DNA of 64,000 nt from Agromyces seonyuensis (GCF_009789225.1 NZ_WSTA01000003.1:26202-90201), one strand, 5' to 3'; positions 16,394-24,804 are shown, numbered from the stretch's first letter. Translations and numbers: made by a program. Notes: a model not told the origin generated them from the letters alone.

Positions 16394-17608
16394 TCAGACG
16401 CGCTCGAAGACCGCCGCGAGCGCCTGGCCGCCGCCGATGCACATCGTCTCGAGGGCGAGGTTCCCGTCGAGCGCGGGGAGCTCGTGGGCGAGGGTCGCGA
16501 GCATGCGCAGGCCCGTCGCGCCGATCGGATGCCCGATCGAGATGCCCGAGCCGCGGGGATTGAGGCGCGGATCCTCGGCGTCGAGCCCCCAGTCGGCGAG
16601 GCACGCGAGCACCTGCACGGCGAAGGCCTCGTTGAGCTCGATCACGTCGAGGTCGGCGAAGCCGACACCGGCGCGGGCGAGCGCCAGATTCGCCGCGGGC
16701 ACCGGTGCGACGCCGAACAGGGCGGGCTCGTTGCCGGCGACGCCCCAGGACCTGAGCCGCAGCATCGGCGTCAGGCCGAGGGCGGCCGCCCGCTCGGGGG
16801 TCGTGACGATCGCGGCGGCCGCGGCGTCGTTCTGGCCGGAGGCGTTGCCCGCGGTCACGGTCGCATCCGGGTCGCTGCGGCCGAGCATGGGGCGCAGGCC
16901 CGCGAGCGACTCGAGCGAGGTGTCGGCCCGCGGATGCTCGTCGCGATCGACGATCGTGTCGCCCTTGCGGCCGGGCACCGTGACGGGCACAAGCTCGGCG
17001 TCGAACGCGCCGGAGGACTGCGCGGCGACGGCGCGACGGTGGGACTGCAGCGCGAAGGCGTCCTGCGCCTCGCGCGAGATGCCGTAGTCGCGGCGAAGCC
17101 GCTCGGCCGCGCCGACGTTGCCCTCGGGGCTCGGGAAGCGGCGACCGGCGACGGTCTCGCGGCCGCGGGTGAGGGCGTCGTGGAGCATGAGGCCGGCCCC
17201 GACGATGCCGCGGCGGCCCTCGACGGTGTAGAACGGCGCGTTCGACATCGACTCGGCGCCGAGGGCGACGACGACCTCGGAGGCCCCGGTCTGCACCTCC
17301 ATCGCGGCATTGACGACGGCCTGGAGGCCCGAGCCGCAGCGACGGTCGAGCTGATAGCCCGTCGTCGTGACGGGGAAGCCCGCGTCGAGCGCGGCGACGC
17401 GGCCGAAGGCGGGCGCCTCCATGCTCGGGTAGCCCTGCGCGGCGATGACGCCGTCGACCGCGGCCGGGTCGAGGCCGGAGCGCTCGAGCAGCGCGATCAG
17501 CACCGTCTCGGCGAGCTTCGTCGCCGGCACCGCGGCGAGCGCGCCGCCGAAACGGCCGACGGGCGTGCGCAGCGGCGACGCGATCACGACTTCGCGCAGC
17601 TCGGTCAT
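16394..17608 (-). CDS. pcaF: 3-oxoadipyl-CoA/acetyl-CoA thiolase
   Basis: A 404-residue thiolase. The acylated nucleophile is Cys91 in LDRRCGSGLQAV; later motifs are NASGQNDAAAA near residue 242, GIGHP-type ISIGHPIGATG near 350 and CIGGGQALA near 387, giving the His and second Cys. In this setting the reaction is cleavage of 3-oxoadipyl-CoA to succinyl-CoA and acetyl-CoA, the last step of the beta-ketoadipate pathway. The ATG at 17608 overlaps the stop of the CoA-transferase subunit B gene by four bases (ATGA). A general acetyl-CoA acetyltransferase role is possible, but the context favours pcaF. Confidence 0.88.
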   Translation of the reverse strand: MTELREVVIASPLRTPVGRFGGALAAVPATKLAETVLIALLERSGLDPAAVDGVIAAQGYPSMEAPAFGRVAALDAGFPVTTTGYQLDRRCGSGLQAVVNAAMEVQTGASEVVVALGAESMSNAPFYTVEGRRGIVGAGLMLHDALTRGRETVAGRRFPSPEGNVGAAERLRRDYGISREAQDAFALQSHRRAVAAQSSGAFDAELVPVTVPGRKGDTIVDRDEHPRADTSLESLAGLRPMLGRSDPDATVTAGNASGQNDAAAAAIVTTPERAAALGLTPMLRLRSWGVAGNEPALFGVAPVPAANLALARAGVGFADLDVIELNEAFAVQVLACLADWGLDAEDPRLNPRGSGISIGHPIGATGLRMLATLAHELPALDGNLALETMCIGGGQALAAVFERV

Positions 17609-18321
17609 CGGACTTCCTCCTTCGTGCGGGCGCCGCCCGAGGCATCCGGCGACGAACCCTGCGTCGCGTCGACGAGCGCGAGCCCGGTGAGCTCGGCGAG
17701 CGAGTCGATCGTGTTGTCGCCGAACGCCTGCCGCACGGCGAACCCGTCGGGCGTGACGTCGAAGACGGCGTGGTCGGTGTAGACGCGCGTGACGCAGCCG
17801 ACGCCGGTGAGCGGGTACGAGCAGGATGCCACGAGCTTCGACTCCCCCGTCTTCGTCAGCAGGTCGGTCATGACGTAGACGGACTTCGCGCCGATGGCGA
17901 GGTCCATCGCACCGCCGACCGCCGGGATCGCGCCGGGCGCACCCGTCGACCAGTTGGCGAGGTCGCCGTGCTCCGAGACCTGGAAGGCGCCGAGGACGCA
18001 CACGTCGAGGTGACCGCCGCGCATCATCGCGAACGAGTCGGCGTGGTGGAAGTACGCGGCGCCCGGCAGCTCGGTGACGGCCTGCTTGCCGGCGTTGATG
18101 AGGTCGGGATCGATCCGGCCGGGCTCGGGCGCCGGACCCATGCCGAGCATCCCGTTCTCGGTGTGGAGGATGATCTCGAGCCCCTCGGGGAGCGCGTTGG
18201 CGACGAGCGTCGGGGCGCCGATGCCGAGGTTGACGATCGAGCCCTCGGGGATGTCCGCCGCGATGACGGCGGCGAGCTCGTCGCGCGAGATGCGGGTGCC
18301 GGCGGTGCGCTGCGCGCTCAT
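17605..18321 (-). CDS. pcaJ: 3-oxoadipate CoA-transferase subunit B
   Basis: A 238-residue CoA-transferase beta subunit. Near the N-terminus is NLGIGAPTLVANALPEG, and Glu55 in HTENGMLGMGP is the catalytic glutamate of the succinyl-CoA:3-ketoacid CoA-transferase family. GGAMDLAIGAKSVYVMTDLL and the KLV...CSYPLTG element follow as expected. With subunit A it moves CoA from succinyl-CoA to 3-oxoadipate. The last 20 residues are a Ser/Gly-rich tail. ATGA overlaps on both sides (18318-18321 and 17605-17608) tie it to pcaI and pcaF in one operon. Confidence 0.9.
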   Translation of the reverse strand: MSAQRTAGTRISRDELAAVIAADIPEGSIVNLGIGAPTLVANALPEGLEIILHTENGMLGMGPAPEPGRIDPDLINAGKQAVTELPGAAYFHHADSFAMMRGGHLDVCVLGAFQVSEHGDLANWSTGAPGAIPAVGGAMDLAIGAKSVYVMTDLLTKTGESKLVASCSYPLTGVGCVTRVYTDHAVFDVTPDGFAVRQAFGDNTIDSLAELTGLALVDATQGSSPDASGGARTKEEVR

Positions 18322-19076
18322 GCGGCTGCCTCCTCGGCGGTCGCGGCGGCGAGCGGCCGCCCTTCGAGGTCGACCCCGCCGACGAAGGCGCCGTCGGCGT
18401 CGAGCCAGGACCGGATGCCCACCGGGACGACCCGGTCGACGAAGATGCCGGGGGTGACCACGGTCTCGGGGTCGAGCGAGCCGAGCGGCACGAGTTCGTC
18501 GACCTGCACGATCGTGGTCGTCGCGGCCGACGCCATGATCGGACCGAAGTTGCGGGCTGTCTCGCGGTAGACGAGGTTGCCCCAGCGGTCGGCGGCGCGC
18601 GCCGCGATGAGCGCGAAGTCGGCGCGGATCGGGTACTCGAGCACGTAGTCGCGGCCCTCGATCGTGCGCGCCTCCTTGCCCTCGGCGAGCTCGGTGCCGA
18701 CGCCGGTGGGCGAGAAGAACGCGCCGATGCCGGCGCCCGCGGCCCGGATGCGCTCGGCGAGGTTGCCCTGCGGCACGAGCTCGAGCTCGATCCTCCCGTC
18801 GCGGTAGAGGCCGTCGAAGACCCACGAGTCGGACTGGCGCGGGAAGGAGCAGACGATCTTGCGCACCCGGCCGGCGGCGAGCAGCGCCGCGAGGCCGGTG
18901 TCGCCGTTGCCGGCGTTGTTGTTGACGATCGTCAGGTCGGCCGCGCCGTGGGCGATGAGCGCGTCGATGAGCTCGACGGGCTGTCCCGCGCGGCCGAAGC
19001 CGCCGATCATGACCGTCGCGCCGTCGGGGATGTCCGCGACCGCAGCGGCGGCGTCCGGCGTGGTCTTGTCGATCAC
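18318..19076 (-). CDS. pcaI: 3-oxoadipate CoA-transferase subunit A
   Basis: A 252-residue CoA-transferase alpha subunit. The CoA-binding loop is TVMIGGFGRAGQPVELIDAL near residue 21, followed by NNNAGNGDTGLAAL, and EGKEARTIEGRDYVLEYPIR near 130. It pairs with PcaJ. The start is GTG 19076, set by GAGGAGG in the 15 bases upstream; the in-frame sequence further upstream crosses the operator array. It is the first gene of the pcaIJF operon and divergent from an IclR regulator. Confidence 0.9.
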   Translation of the reverse strand: MIDKTTPDAAAAVADIPDGATVMIGGFGRAGQPVELIDALIAHGAADLTIVNNNAGNGDTGLAALLAAGRVRKIVCSFPRQSDSWVFDGLYRDGRIELELVPQGNLAERIRAAGAGIGAFFSPTGVGTELAEGKEARTIEGRDYVLEYPIRADFALIAARAADRWGNLVYRETARNFGPIMASAATTTIVQVDELVPLGSLDPETVVTPGIFVDRVVPVGIRSWLDADGAFVGGVDLEGRPLAAATAEEAAA

Positions 19077-19115
19077 GGCGCCTCCTCGCGTGTGTTCGGG
19101 TGTCCCGTCGAACCC

Positions 19116-19142
19116 TGTTCGCATTGCGAACACGTGTTCGCA
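19116..19142. promoter_or_regulatory. Three-half-site operator array for the IclR/PcaR-type regulator
   Basis: Three exact copies of one 8-base half-site in alternating orientation: TGTTCGCA at 19116-19123, TGCGAACA at 19125-19132 and TGTTCGCA at 19135-19142. The last two form the 18-base perfect palindrome TGCGAACACGTGTTCGCA. PcaU and PobR, IclR-type regulators of Acinetobacter, are known to bind three-repeat operators. The array is 40 bases upstream of pcaI and 45 bases upstream of the regulator gene. Confidence 0.75.
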
Positions 19143-19186
19143 GGGTGGATACTCGGATGCTAGCACCGACGATCGGAGGACACCCC

Positions 19187-19978
19187 ATGCCGCAGACGGA
19201 TGACCCGGCGCCCCGCGACCCCGACTTCGTGCAGTCCCTCGACCGCGGGCTCGCGGTCATCCGCGCCTTCGGACCCGACCGGCCCGTGCTCACGCTCAGC
19301 GAGGTCGCCCGCGAGACGGGCATGAGCCGTGCCGCGGCCCGGCGCTTCCTGCACACGCTCGTCGACCTCGGCTACGTCGGCACCGACGGCCGCGAGTTCC
19401 ACCTGCGCCCGCGCCTGCTCGAGCTCGGCTACGCGTATCTCTCGGGCCTCTCGCTCCCCCAGGTCGCGCAGCCGCACCTCCAGCACCTCTCCGACGAGGT
19501 GCACGAGTCCTCCTCCGCGGCGATCCTCGACGGCCACGACATCGTCTACGTCGCGCGCTCCGCGGTCTCGCGCATCATGTCCGTCGCGATCGGCGTCGGC
19601 ACCCGCTTCCCCGCCTACGCGACCTCGATGGGCCGAGTGCTGCTCGCCGGCCTCGACGACGATGCCCTCGACGAGTTCCTCCGCACGGCCGACCTCGCAC
19701 CGCGCACGACCGCCACGATCACCGACCCAGCCGAACTCCGCGCGGAGCTCACCCGGGTGCGCGAGCGAGGGTGGGCCCTCGTCGACCAGGAGCTCGAGGC
19801 GGGCGTGCGCTCGGTCGCCGCACCCGTGCGCGACGCCGCCGGTCGCGTCATCGCGGCTGTCAACGTCGCCGCACCGGCCCGCCGCAGCGCCGACGACGAG
19901 GCGTTCGTCCTCCCGCTGCGGCGCGCGGCGGCGGCGATCTCCGAGGACCTCGCGCGCACGGGCATCCGCCTGACCTGA
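19187..19978 (+). CDS. IclR family regulator, PcaR-like
   Basis: A 263-residue regulator. The N-terminal winged helix is SLDRGLAVIRAFGPDRPVLT and VARETGMSRAAARRFLHTLV (about residues 15-62); the rest is an IclR effector domain with SSSAAILDGHDIVYVARS near 115 and the ligand-pocket loop FPAYATSMGRVLLA near 145. The sequence matches the PcaR/PcaU/PobR branch, which responds to 3-oxoadipate or protocatechuate. The start ATG 19187 follows CGGAGGA. It is divergent from pcaI and almost certainly acts on the operator array between them. Confidence 0.88.
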   Translation: MPQTDDPAPRDPDFVQSLDRGLAVIRAFGPDRPVLTLSEVARETGMSRAAARRFLHTLVDLGYVGTDGREFHLRPRLLELGYAYLSGLSLPQVAQPHLQHLSDEVHESSSAAILDGHDIVYVARSAVSRIMSVAIGVGTRFPAYATSMGRVLLAGLDDDALDEFLRTADLAPRTTATITDPAELRAELTRVRERGWALVDQELEAGVRSVAAPVRDAAGRVIAAVNVAAPARRSADDEAFVLPLRRAAAAISEDLARTGIRLT

Positions 19979-19983
19979 ACGTC

Positions 19984-20232
19984 GGTCGAACAGCGCGGAG
20001 CTGCCATCCGTCGGTCGAGTAGCGCGGAGCGGCCATCCGTCGGTCGAGTAGCGCGGAGCGGCCATCCGTCGGTCGAGTAGCGCGGAGCGCGTATCGAGAC
20101 CGGTCGCTGGGTCTCGATACGCTCCTGCGTCGCTACTCGACCGACGAACGGGGTCGCTACTCGACCGACGAACGGGGTCGCTACTCGACCGACGAACGGG
20201 GTCTCGATACGCTCCTGCGTCGCTACTCGACC
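19984..20232. repeat. Intergenic inverted repeat element, locus D, with tandem expansions
   Basis: The left part has four tandem units of about 29 bases (GGTCGAGTAGCGCGGAGC, then GGCCATCCGTC), the last running on into GTATCGAGACC. The right part has an inverted copy, three 23-base tandem units (GGTCGCTACTCGACCGACGA type) and a final full inverted copy. It separates convergent genes; the minus-strand Dabb gene ends inside it. Confidence 0.9.
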
Positions 20233-20525
20233 GACGGCACTTCGAAGTCGACCGTCGCGAGCGCCGTCTTCACGGGCGCGGAGATGCGCAGCACCTCCTG
20301 ATGCGCCGGATACGCGGTGTACCGCTCGAGCGCAGCCACGTCGTCGAAGTCGGCCACGATCGCGAGCTCCCACGCTGCGGCGCCCCCGACCACGTCGACG
20401 CCGGCCGTGAGCGAGCGCAGCCCCTCGACCTGGCCGGGCAGCGCCCGCAGCAGCCCCATCCAGTGCTCGCGGTCGGCCGCGGTGAACTCGGGCGCGAACC
20501 GGAACACCGCGACGTGACGGATCAC
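20223..20525 (-). CDS. Dabb (stress-responsive alpha/beta barrel) protein
   Basis: A 100-residue dimeric ferredoxin-like protein of the Dabb family. It opens VIRHVAVFRFAPEFTAADRE, has VEGLRSLTAGVDVVGG in the middle and YTAYPAHQEVLRI near residue 77, all standard for the family. Known members include olivetolic acid cyclase and stress proteins, so a catalytic or binding role in aromatic metabolism is possible but not shown. The GTG start at 20525 overlaps the dehydroquinase stop (GTGA), placing it last in the dctQ-dctM-aroQ operon. Its final residues (PSVE) and TAG come from the repeat element. Confidence 0.8.
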   Translation of the reverse strand: MIRHVAVFRFAPEFTAADREHWMGLLRALPGQVEGLRSLTAGVDVVGGAAAWELAIVADFDDVAALERYTAYPAHQEVLRISAPVKTALATVDFEVPSVE

Positions 20526-20977
20526 GCCGCCTCGCTCGCCCGCGGCACGAGCTGATCGATCGCACGGATCGCGAGCTCGTAGCCGAAGGCGCCCGCGCCG
20601 GCGATCACCGAGGTCGCGACCGTCGAGACGAGCGAGTCCTGGTGCAGCGCGTCGCGGCGGTGGATGTTCGTGAGGTGGATCTCCACGATCGGGGTGCGCA
20701 GCATGAGCAGCGCGTCGAGCAGCGGGATCGAGCGGAAGCTCAGCCCCGCCGGATTGATGACCACGGCGGCATCCTCGCGGTACGCGTCGTGCAGCCAGTC
20801 GATGAGCTGCGACTCCGCGTTGGACTGGCCGAAGAAGAGCTCGAAGCCCGCCTCCGCCGCGAGGCGCGCGCACGAGTCGCGGATGTCGTCGATCGTCGTG
20901 GTGCCGTACAGCTCGGGCTCGCGGTGGCCGAGCATGTTCAGGTTGGGTCCGTTGAGCACGAAGAGCTTCCGGGTCAC
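20522..20977 (-). CDS. aroQ: Type II 3-dehydroquinate dehydratase
   Basis: A 151-residue type II dehydroquinase, the usual length. It opens with the family signature NGPNLNMLGHREPELYG (residues 9-25), with Tyr24 the catalytic residue; NPAGLSFRS near residue 75 and HLTNIHRRD near 99 give the substrate site and catalytic His. It interconverts 3-dehydroquinate and 3-dehydroshikimate. Here it follows the TRAP permease genes by 28 bases, so a catabolic role in quinate use is likely rather than aromatic amino acid synthesis. A second copy is at 32769. Confidence 0.9.
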   Translation of the reverse strand: MTRKLFVLNGPNLNMLGHREPELYGTTTIDDIRDSCARLAAEAGFELFFGQSNAESQLIDWLHDAYREDAAVVINPAGLSFRSIPLLDALLMLRTPIVEIHLTNIHRRDALHQDSLVSTVATSVIAGAGAFGYELAIRAIDQLVPRASEAA

Positions 20978-21005
20978 GGCGGTTCCTTTCTGATGGAGCG
21001 GGTGC

Positions 21006-22283
21006 TCAGAGCCCGAGCAGGTCCGGCACGACGGTGACGATCCCCGGGAACAGCGTCAGGGCGAGCAGCACGACGCCGAGCGGGATGAGGAAGGGCAGGA
21101 TGCCGCGGAAGAGCTGCCCCATCGGCCGCCTCGTGATCGAGCCGACGACGAAGAGCACCGCGCCCACCGGCGGGGTCAGGGAGCCGATCATGAGGTTGAG
21201 GATCATGATGACGCCGAGCTGCACGGGGTCGATGCCGAACTGCGCGGTGATCGGGATGAGGATCGGCGCGAGCACGAGGATGACCGGTGCGGCCTCGAGG
21301 AAGATGCCGAGCAGGATCAGCAGCACGTTGAGCAGCAGCAGGAACACGACCGGGTTGTCGGTGAGCCCCGTCAGCCACTCGCCGAGCGCCCGCGTGACCT
21401 GCTCGCGGGCGAGCACCTGGCCCATGAGGTTGGAGGCGCCGAGGATGAGCAGGATGCCGCCGGAGATGATCACCGTCTCCTTGACGGCGGCGAGCAGGCC
21501 CTTCCAGGTGAGCGTGCGGTAGGCGGCGCCGAGCACGAGCATGTACGCCGCGGCGATGCCGGCGCTCTCGGTCGGGGTGAACCAGCCGCTGAAGATGCCG
21601 CCGAGGATGATGACGGGCAGCACGATCGGGCCGAGCACGCGCACGATCGATCTGCGGAACATCCCGCCGTCGAACGGCTGCCGGCCCGCGACCTTCGGGT
21701 GCAGCTTCACCCAGATGAAGACGTAGAGGCCGAGGCCGAGCGCCATGAGCAGCGCCGGGAGGATCGAGCCCGCGAACAGCGCGCCCGTCGAGATGGATGC
21801 CGTCGCGGCGAAGAGCACCGCCGGGATGCTCGGCGGCATGACCGTGCTCATGAGCGAGCCCGAGGCCGTGAGGCCGGCCGAGAAGCCGTAGGGGTAGCCC
21901 GCCTTCAGCATCTGCGGGATCTGCACCTTGCTGGTCGAGGCCGCGTCGGCGAGCGCCGAGCCGCTGATCCACGAGAAGCCGATCGCGGTGCCGAGGTTCA
22001 CGAACGCGAGGTTGCCGGGCAGCCACGACAGGGCCGCGCGGGCGAAGTCGTAGAGCCGGGTGGCGATGCCGAGGTGGTTGGCGATCGTGCCGACGAAGAT
22101 GAACAGGGGCACGGCCAGCAGGGGGAAGCTGTTGACGCCGTTCACGATCGACTGCAGCGCGTAGCCGGAGGAGAGGCCGTGGCTGTAGAAGTACAGCATG
22201 CTCGGCCCGATCATCGCGAAGGCGACGGGCACGCGCAGCAGCAGCAGGATGACGATGAGGGCGATGTAGAGCCAGAGGTCCAT
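21006..22283 (-). CDS. dctM: TRAP transporter large permease (DctM)
   Basis: A 425-residue membrane protein with about twelve helices, the transport subunit of a tripartite ATP-independent periplasmic carrier. Typical features are LLRVPVAFAMIGPSMLYF at the N-terminus, SGSALADAASTSKVQIPQML near residue 107, and the C-terminal GSLTPPVGAVLFVVGSIT. It uses the Na+ or H+ gradient with a solute-binding protein. ATG 22283 was chosen, five bases after the dctQ stop; upstream in-frame sequence is antisense to dctQ. The pathway around it suggests a hydroxylated cyclic acid such as quinate, shikimate or protocatechuate as substrate. Confidence 0.88.
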   Translation of the reverse strand: MDLWLYIALIVILLLLRVPVAFAMIGPSMLYFYSHGLSSGYALQSIVNGVNSFPLLAVPLFIFVGTIANHLGIATRLYDFARAALSWLPGNLAFVNLGTAIGFSWISGSALADAASTSKVQIPQMLKAGYPYGFSAGLTASGSLMSTVMPPSIPAVLFAATASISTGALFAGSILPALLMALGLGLYVFIWVKLHPKVAGRQPFDGGMFRRSIVRVLGPIVLPVIILGGIFSGWFTPTESAGIAAAYMLVLGAAYRTLTWKGLLAAVKETVIISGGILLILGASNLMGQVLAREQVTRALGEWLTGLTDNPVVFLLLLNVLLILLGIFLEAAPVILVLAPILIPITAQFGIDPVQLGVIMILNLMIGSLTPPVGAVLFVVGSITRRPMGQLFRGILPFLIPLGVVLLALTLFPGIVTVVPDLLGL

Positions 22284-22288
22284 GGGGG

Positions 22289-22939
22289 TCAGACGTCCAT
22301 CTCGCCGAGTTCGAGCTTGCGCTCGGGGCGGTTCGCGTAGGGGATCTTCCAGGCGGAGTTGAGCGCGCCGGAGACGAAGCCGATGAGGGCGAAGACGTAG
22401 ATCGCGCCTTGGGGGATGCGCATCGCCGCGCTCGCGCGCGCCCACTCGGAGTCGATCTTGATGACCGCCTCGTACGAGAGCGCGAGGCAGATGAGCACCA
22501 TGATGACCGCCGAGACGACGCGCAGCGCGACGAAGAGCTTCGTGCCCGCGAGGAGGCCGTCGAAGATCTCGAGCACGATGTGCCCGTTGCGCCCGACGAG
22601 GTAGCCCGTCGTGATGAAGGTCAGGGCGATCATCGAGAGCAGCGCGGCCTCGCCGGCGCCGATCCAGGCGGCCTGCGGCACGTAACGGCCGAGCACCTGG
22701 TACATGACGCCGATGAACACGATCGCGAAGAGCACCATGGCGATCGCGAGCTCGCCCTTGGAGATCCAGCGCAGCGCGAGGGGGTCGCGCGGGGCGTCGC
22801 GGTTGAGCTCCGGCACGGCGTAGAACGAGTCGGTGTGGCCGAAGATCGACTGATCGGTGTCGTTGGGGGTGCCGGCACCCCCGCCGTCCGGCGGCCTGGT
22901 GCGCTCCGGTTCCTCGGGCTCGACGGGCTCATCGGGCAT
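22289..22939 (-). CDS. dctQ: TRAP transporter small permease (DctQ)
   Basis: A 216-residue protein. A 60-residue polar N-terminal extension rich in Pro/Glu/Asp is followed by four membrane helices, the DctQ fold: LAIAMVLFAIVFIGVMYQVL at about 64-83, then GAGEAALLSMIALTFITTGY with the conserved RNGHIVLEIF loop. The extension is longer than in most DctQ proteins. It is the first gene of dctQ-dctM-aroQ-Dabb. The solute-binding subunit is not here but 2 kb away at 24805, separated by two IclR genes on the other strand. Confidence 0.85.
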   Translation of the reverse strand: MPDEPVEPEEPERTRPPDGGGAGTPNDTDQSIFGHTDSFYAVPELNRDAPRDPLALRWISKGELAIAMVLFAIVFIGVMYQVLGRYVPQAAWIGAGEAALLSMIALTFITTGYLVGRNGHIVLEIFDGLLAGTKLFVALRVVSAVIMVLICLALSYEAVIKIDSEWARASAAMRIPQGAIYVFALIGFVSGALNSAWKIPYANRPERKLELGEMDV

Positions 22940-23030
22940 GTTCCACCTCCGTGTCGGGCGCGGCCACTGCGTCGTGGGCGCGGATCGCCCGTGGGTATTG
23001 CATCCGCCTCGGGCCGCGCGTGGAAGGAGC

Positions 23031-23047
23031 GTCCCACGGAGTGGGAC
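23031..23047. promoter_or_regulatory. Operator-like palindrome GTCCC-N7-GGGAC upstream of dctQ
   Basis: Inverted repeat GTCCCACGGAGTGGGAC, arms of 7 bases around GGA. It lies between dctQ (start 22939) and the divergent IclR gene (start 23099). A site of the same outer form, GTCCC-N7-GGGAC, lies at 26031-26047 in front of dctP, suggesting one regulator for the split TRAP genes. Confidence 0.6.
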
Positions 23048-23098
23048 AGCCGAGACGGAGGCTTGCCGACGACAATGTACCGGTTGGATACTTACGGC

Positions 23099-23836
23099 AT
23101 GAGGTCAGCGCAGACTGCAGCGACGATCTCGGTGCTCGACCGCTACCTGGCGATCTTGGATGCCGTCAAGGAATCGGAGCGATCGACGTCGATCACCGAG
23201 CTCGCAACGCGAACGAACATGCCCAAGTCGACCGTCTCGCGGCTCGCCGCCGGGCTCGTCGATCAGCGATTCCTCGTCCGGAACGCCGACGGCACCGTCG
23301 GCCTCGGACTCCGCGTCTTCGAGCTCGGCGCCCGCGCCGGGCTCCCCCGCCGTCTCATGACCGCCGCGGCCCCCGTCATGCGGGAGCTGTGGGAGGCCAC
23401 GGGCGACCGTGTCGGCATCTGGGTGCACCACGGCGCCGAGATGGTCTCCCTCGCCGCCGTCGCCGGCCGGCTCCCGATGCTGCCGACGCGCGCCGGGATG
23501 CGTTCCCCCGCCCTCACGACCGCGAGCGGCAAGGCCTTCCTCGCCTTCTGCGCCGACCGCACGGTCGTCGACCGGCTGAGCGCCGAGCTCGTCCCGGATG
23601 CCGCGAGCGGCTTCCGCCATGAGCTCGACCTCGTGCGCGCCTCGAACGTCGCGACGGATGCGGGGGTCGCGTACCCGGGCATCGTCGCCGTCGCGAGCCC
23701 CGTCTTCTCCGCCGACCGCACCGTGATCGGCGCGGTCTCCCTCGCCGGGCCGGCGGACTCGATGAACGCCCAGCACGCCGCGCCCCTCGTGCGCGCGGCC
23801 GGGCTCAGCATGTCCCGTCGGCTGTCGGCGGCCTGA
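23099..23836 (+). CDS. IclR family transcriptional regulator
   Basis: A 245-residue regulator. The winged helix is SVLDRYLAILDAVKESERST and ATRTNMPKSTVSRLAAGLVD (about residues 10-58); the effector domain has DRVGIWVHHGAEMVSLAAVA and RSPALTTASGKAFLAFCADR, the pocket loop. The ATG at 23099 or an in-frame ATG at 23075 could start it; 23099 leaves the normal short leader before the DNA-binding helix. It is divergent from the dctQM operon and likely controls it through the palindrome at 23031-23047. A second IclR gene follows directly. Confidence 0.85.
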   Translation: MRSAQTAATISVLDRYLAILDAVKESERSTSITELATRTNMPKSTVSRLAAGLVDQRFLVRNADGTVGLGLRVFELGARAGLPRRLMTAAAPVMRELWEATGDRVGIWVHHGAEMVSLAAVAGRLPMLPTRAGMRSPALTTASGKAFLAFCADRTVVDRLSAELVPDAASGFRHELDLVRASNVATDAGVAYPGIVAVASPVFSADRTVIGAVSLAGPADSMNAQHAAPLVRAAGLSMSRRLSAA

Positions 23837-23840
23837 CGGG

Positions 23841-24503
23841 ATGGCGAGCGACGGAGCCGACGCCACCGGCGTGCTCGATCGGGTGACCGCGATCCTCGAG
23901 GCGTTCGTGGACGGCGACGACGACGGCCTCGGCGTCTCGGAACTGGCCCGTCGGGCCGGCCTGCCGAAGTCCACCGTCTCGCGCATCGCGGCCGACCTCG
24001 TGCGCCGCCGCTACCTCGACCGCGTCGGCGACCGCCTGTTCCTCGGCCTGCGGCTCTTCGAACTCGGCCAGTCCGTCGAGCGCCCGCGGGCGCTCCGGCA
24101 CGCCGCCGTGCCCATCGCGACCGCACTCCGCGACGCCACCGGCCTCGCGGTGTGCATCGCCCTCGTCGACGGGGACGACGCGCTCGTCGTCGCATCGATC
24201 CGGGGCATCGGCGGGGTGGCGGCCGACCTCGCGATCGGCGAGCGCTTCTCGGTGGGAGAGGTGGCGGAGCCGGAGCCCTCGCTCGCAGCTGCCCTCGCCG
24301 CCGCGATCCGGGCCGGCGCGGGATCGGAGTCGGTCGACCCGGAGGCCGGGGTCGAGCACCTCGCCGTTCCCGGGCTCGGGGTCGAGGGCCGTGCGGTCGC
24401 CGCGATCGCCGTGACCCGCTCGGCCGCGGCCGGTTCCTCCGACCCGATCCGGGCCGCGCTGCGCGAGGCGTCAGTCGCACTGCAGCACCGCCTCGCGGGC
24501 TGA
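23841..24503 (+). CDS. IclR family regulator with shortened effector domain
   Basis: A 220-residue IclR-type protein, four bases after the preceding IclR gene and on the same strand. The helix-turn-helix region (GVLDRVTAILEAFVDGDDDG, LARRAGLPKSTVSRIAADLV) closely resembles its neighbour, but the effector domain is shorter: the pocket loop with conserved Thr/Ser-Gly-Lys is not present, and ERFSVGEVAEPEPSLAAALA is in its place. It may have lost normal ligand binding, or form a mixed dimer with the first protein. Duplication followed by divergence is the simplest origin. Confidence 0.75.
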   Translation: MASDGADATGVLDRVTAILEAFVDGDDDGLGVSELARRAGLPKSTVSRIAADLVRRRYLDRVGDRLFLGLRLFELGQSVERPRALRHAAVPIATALRDATGLAVCIALVDGDDALVVASIRGIGGVAADLAIGERFSVGEVAEPEPSLAAALAAAIRAGAGSESVDPEAGVEHLAVPGLGVEGRAVAAIAVTRSAAAGSSDPIRAALREASVALQHRLAG

Positions 24504-24508
24504 CCGCC

Positions 24509-24753
24509 GGTCGAGCAGCGACGCAGGAGCGTCTCGAGACCCCGCAGGCCGACCCACGAAGGTCTCGATACGGCGCTGGCGCGCCTACTCGACCAACACC
24601 CCGTCGGTCGAGTAGCGACGAAGGAGCGTCTCGAGACCCCCCACGAAGGTCTCGATACGGCGCTGCGCGCCTACTCGACCGACGCCCCGTCGGTCGAGTA
24701 GCGACGAAGGAGCGTATCGAGACCACGCGGGCCGACCTGCCGAGGTCTCGACC
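24509..24753. repeat. Intergenic inverted repeat element, locus E
   Basis: The 300-base gap between the second IclR gene and dctP holds three forward copies with the CGACGAAGGAGC core (near 24509, 24606 and 24691) alternating with inverted copies having the GGCGCTGGCGCGCC-type core near 24561 and 24648. It is a mosaic of two core types. A separate terminator hairpin follows at 24760-24788. Confidence 0.9.
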
Positions 24754-24759
24754 GACGGA

Positions 24760-24788
24760 ACGGGGCGGGCGCATCGCGCCCGCCCCGT
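24760..24788 (-). terminator. Hairpin terminator downstream of dctP
   Basis: Perfect 13-base arms (ACGGGGCGGGCGC and its complement) with a 3-base loop, 17 bases past the dctP stop. No U-tract follows, as is common in high-GC actinobacteria. Confidence 0.7.
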
Positions 24789-24804
24789 CATCCTGCTCGG
24801 CCGA

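Noticed and set aside
22409..23098. Extension of the IclR gene upstream to 22409
   Set aside because: The extra 230 codons are antisense to dctQ and low-complexity; the DNA-binding helix starts just after 23099.
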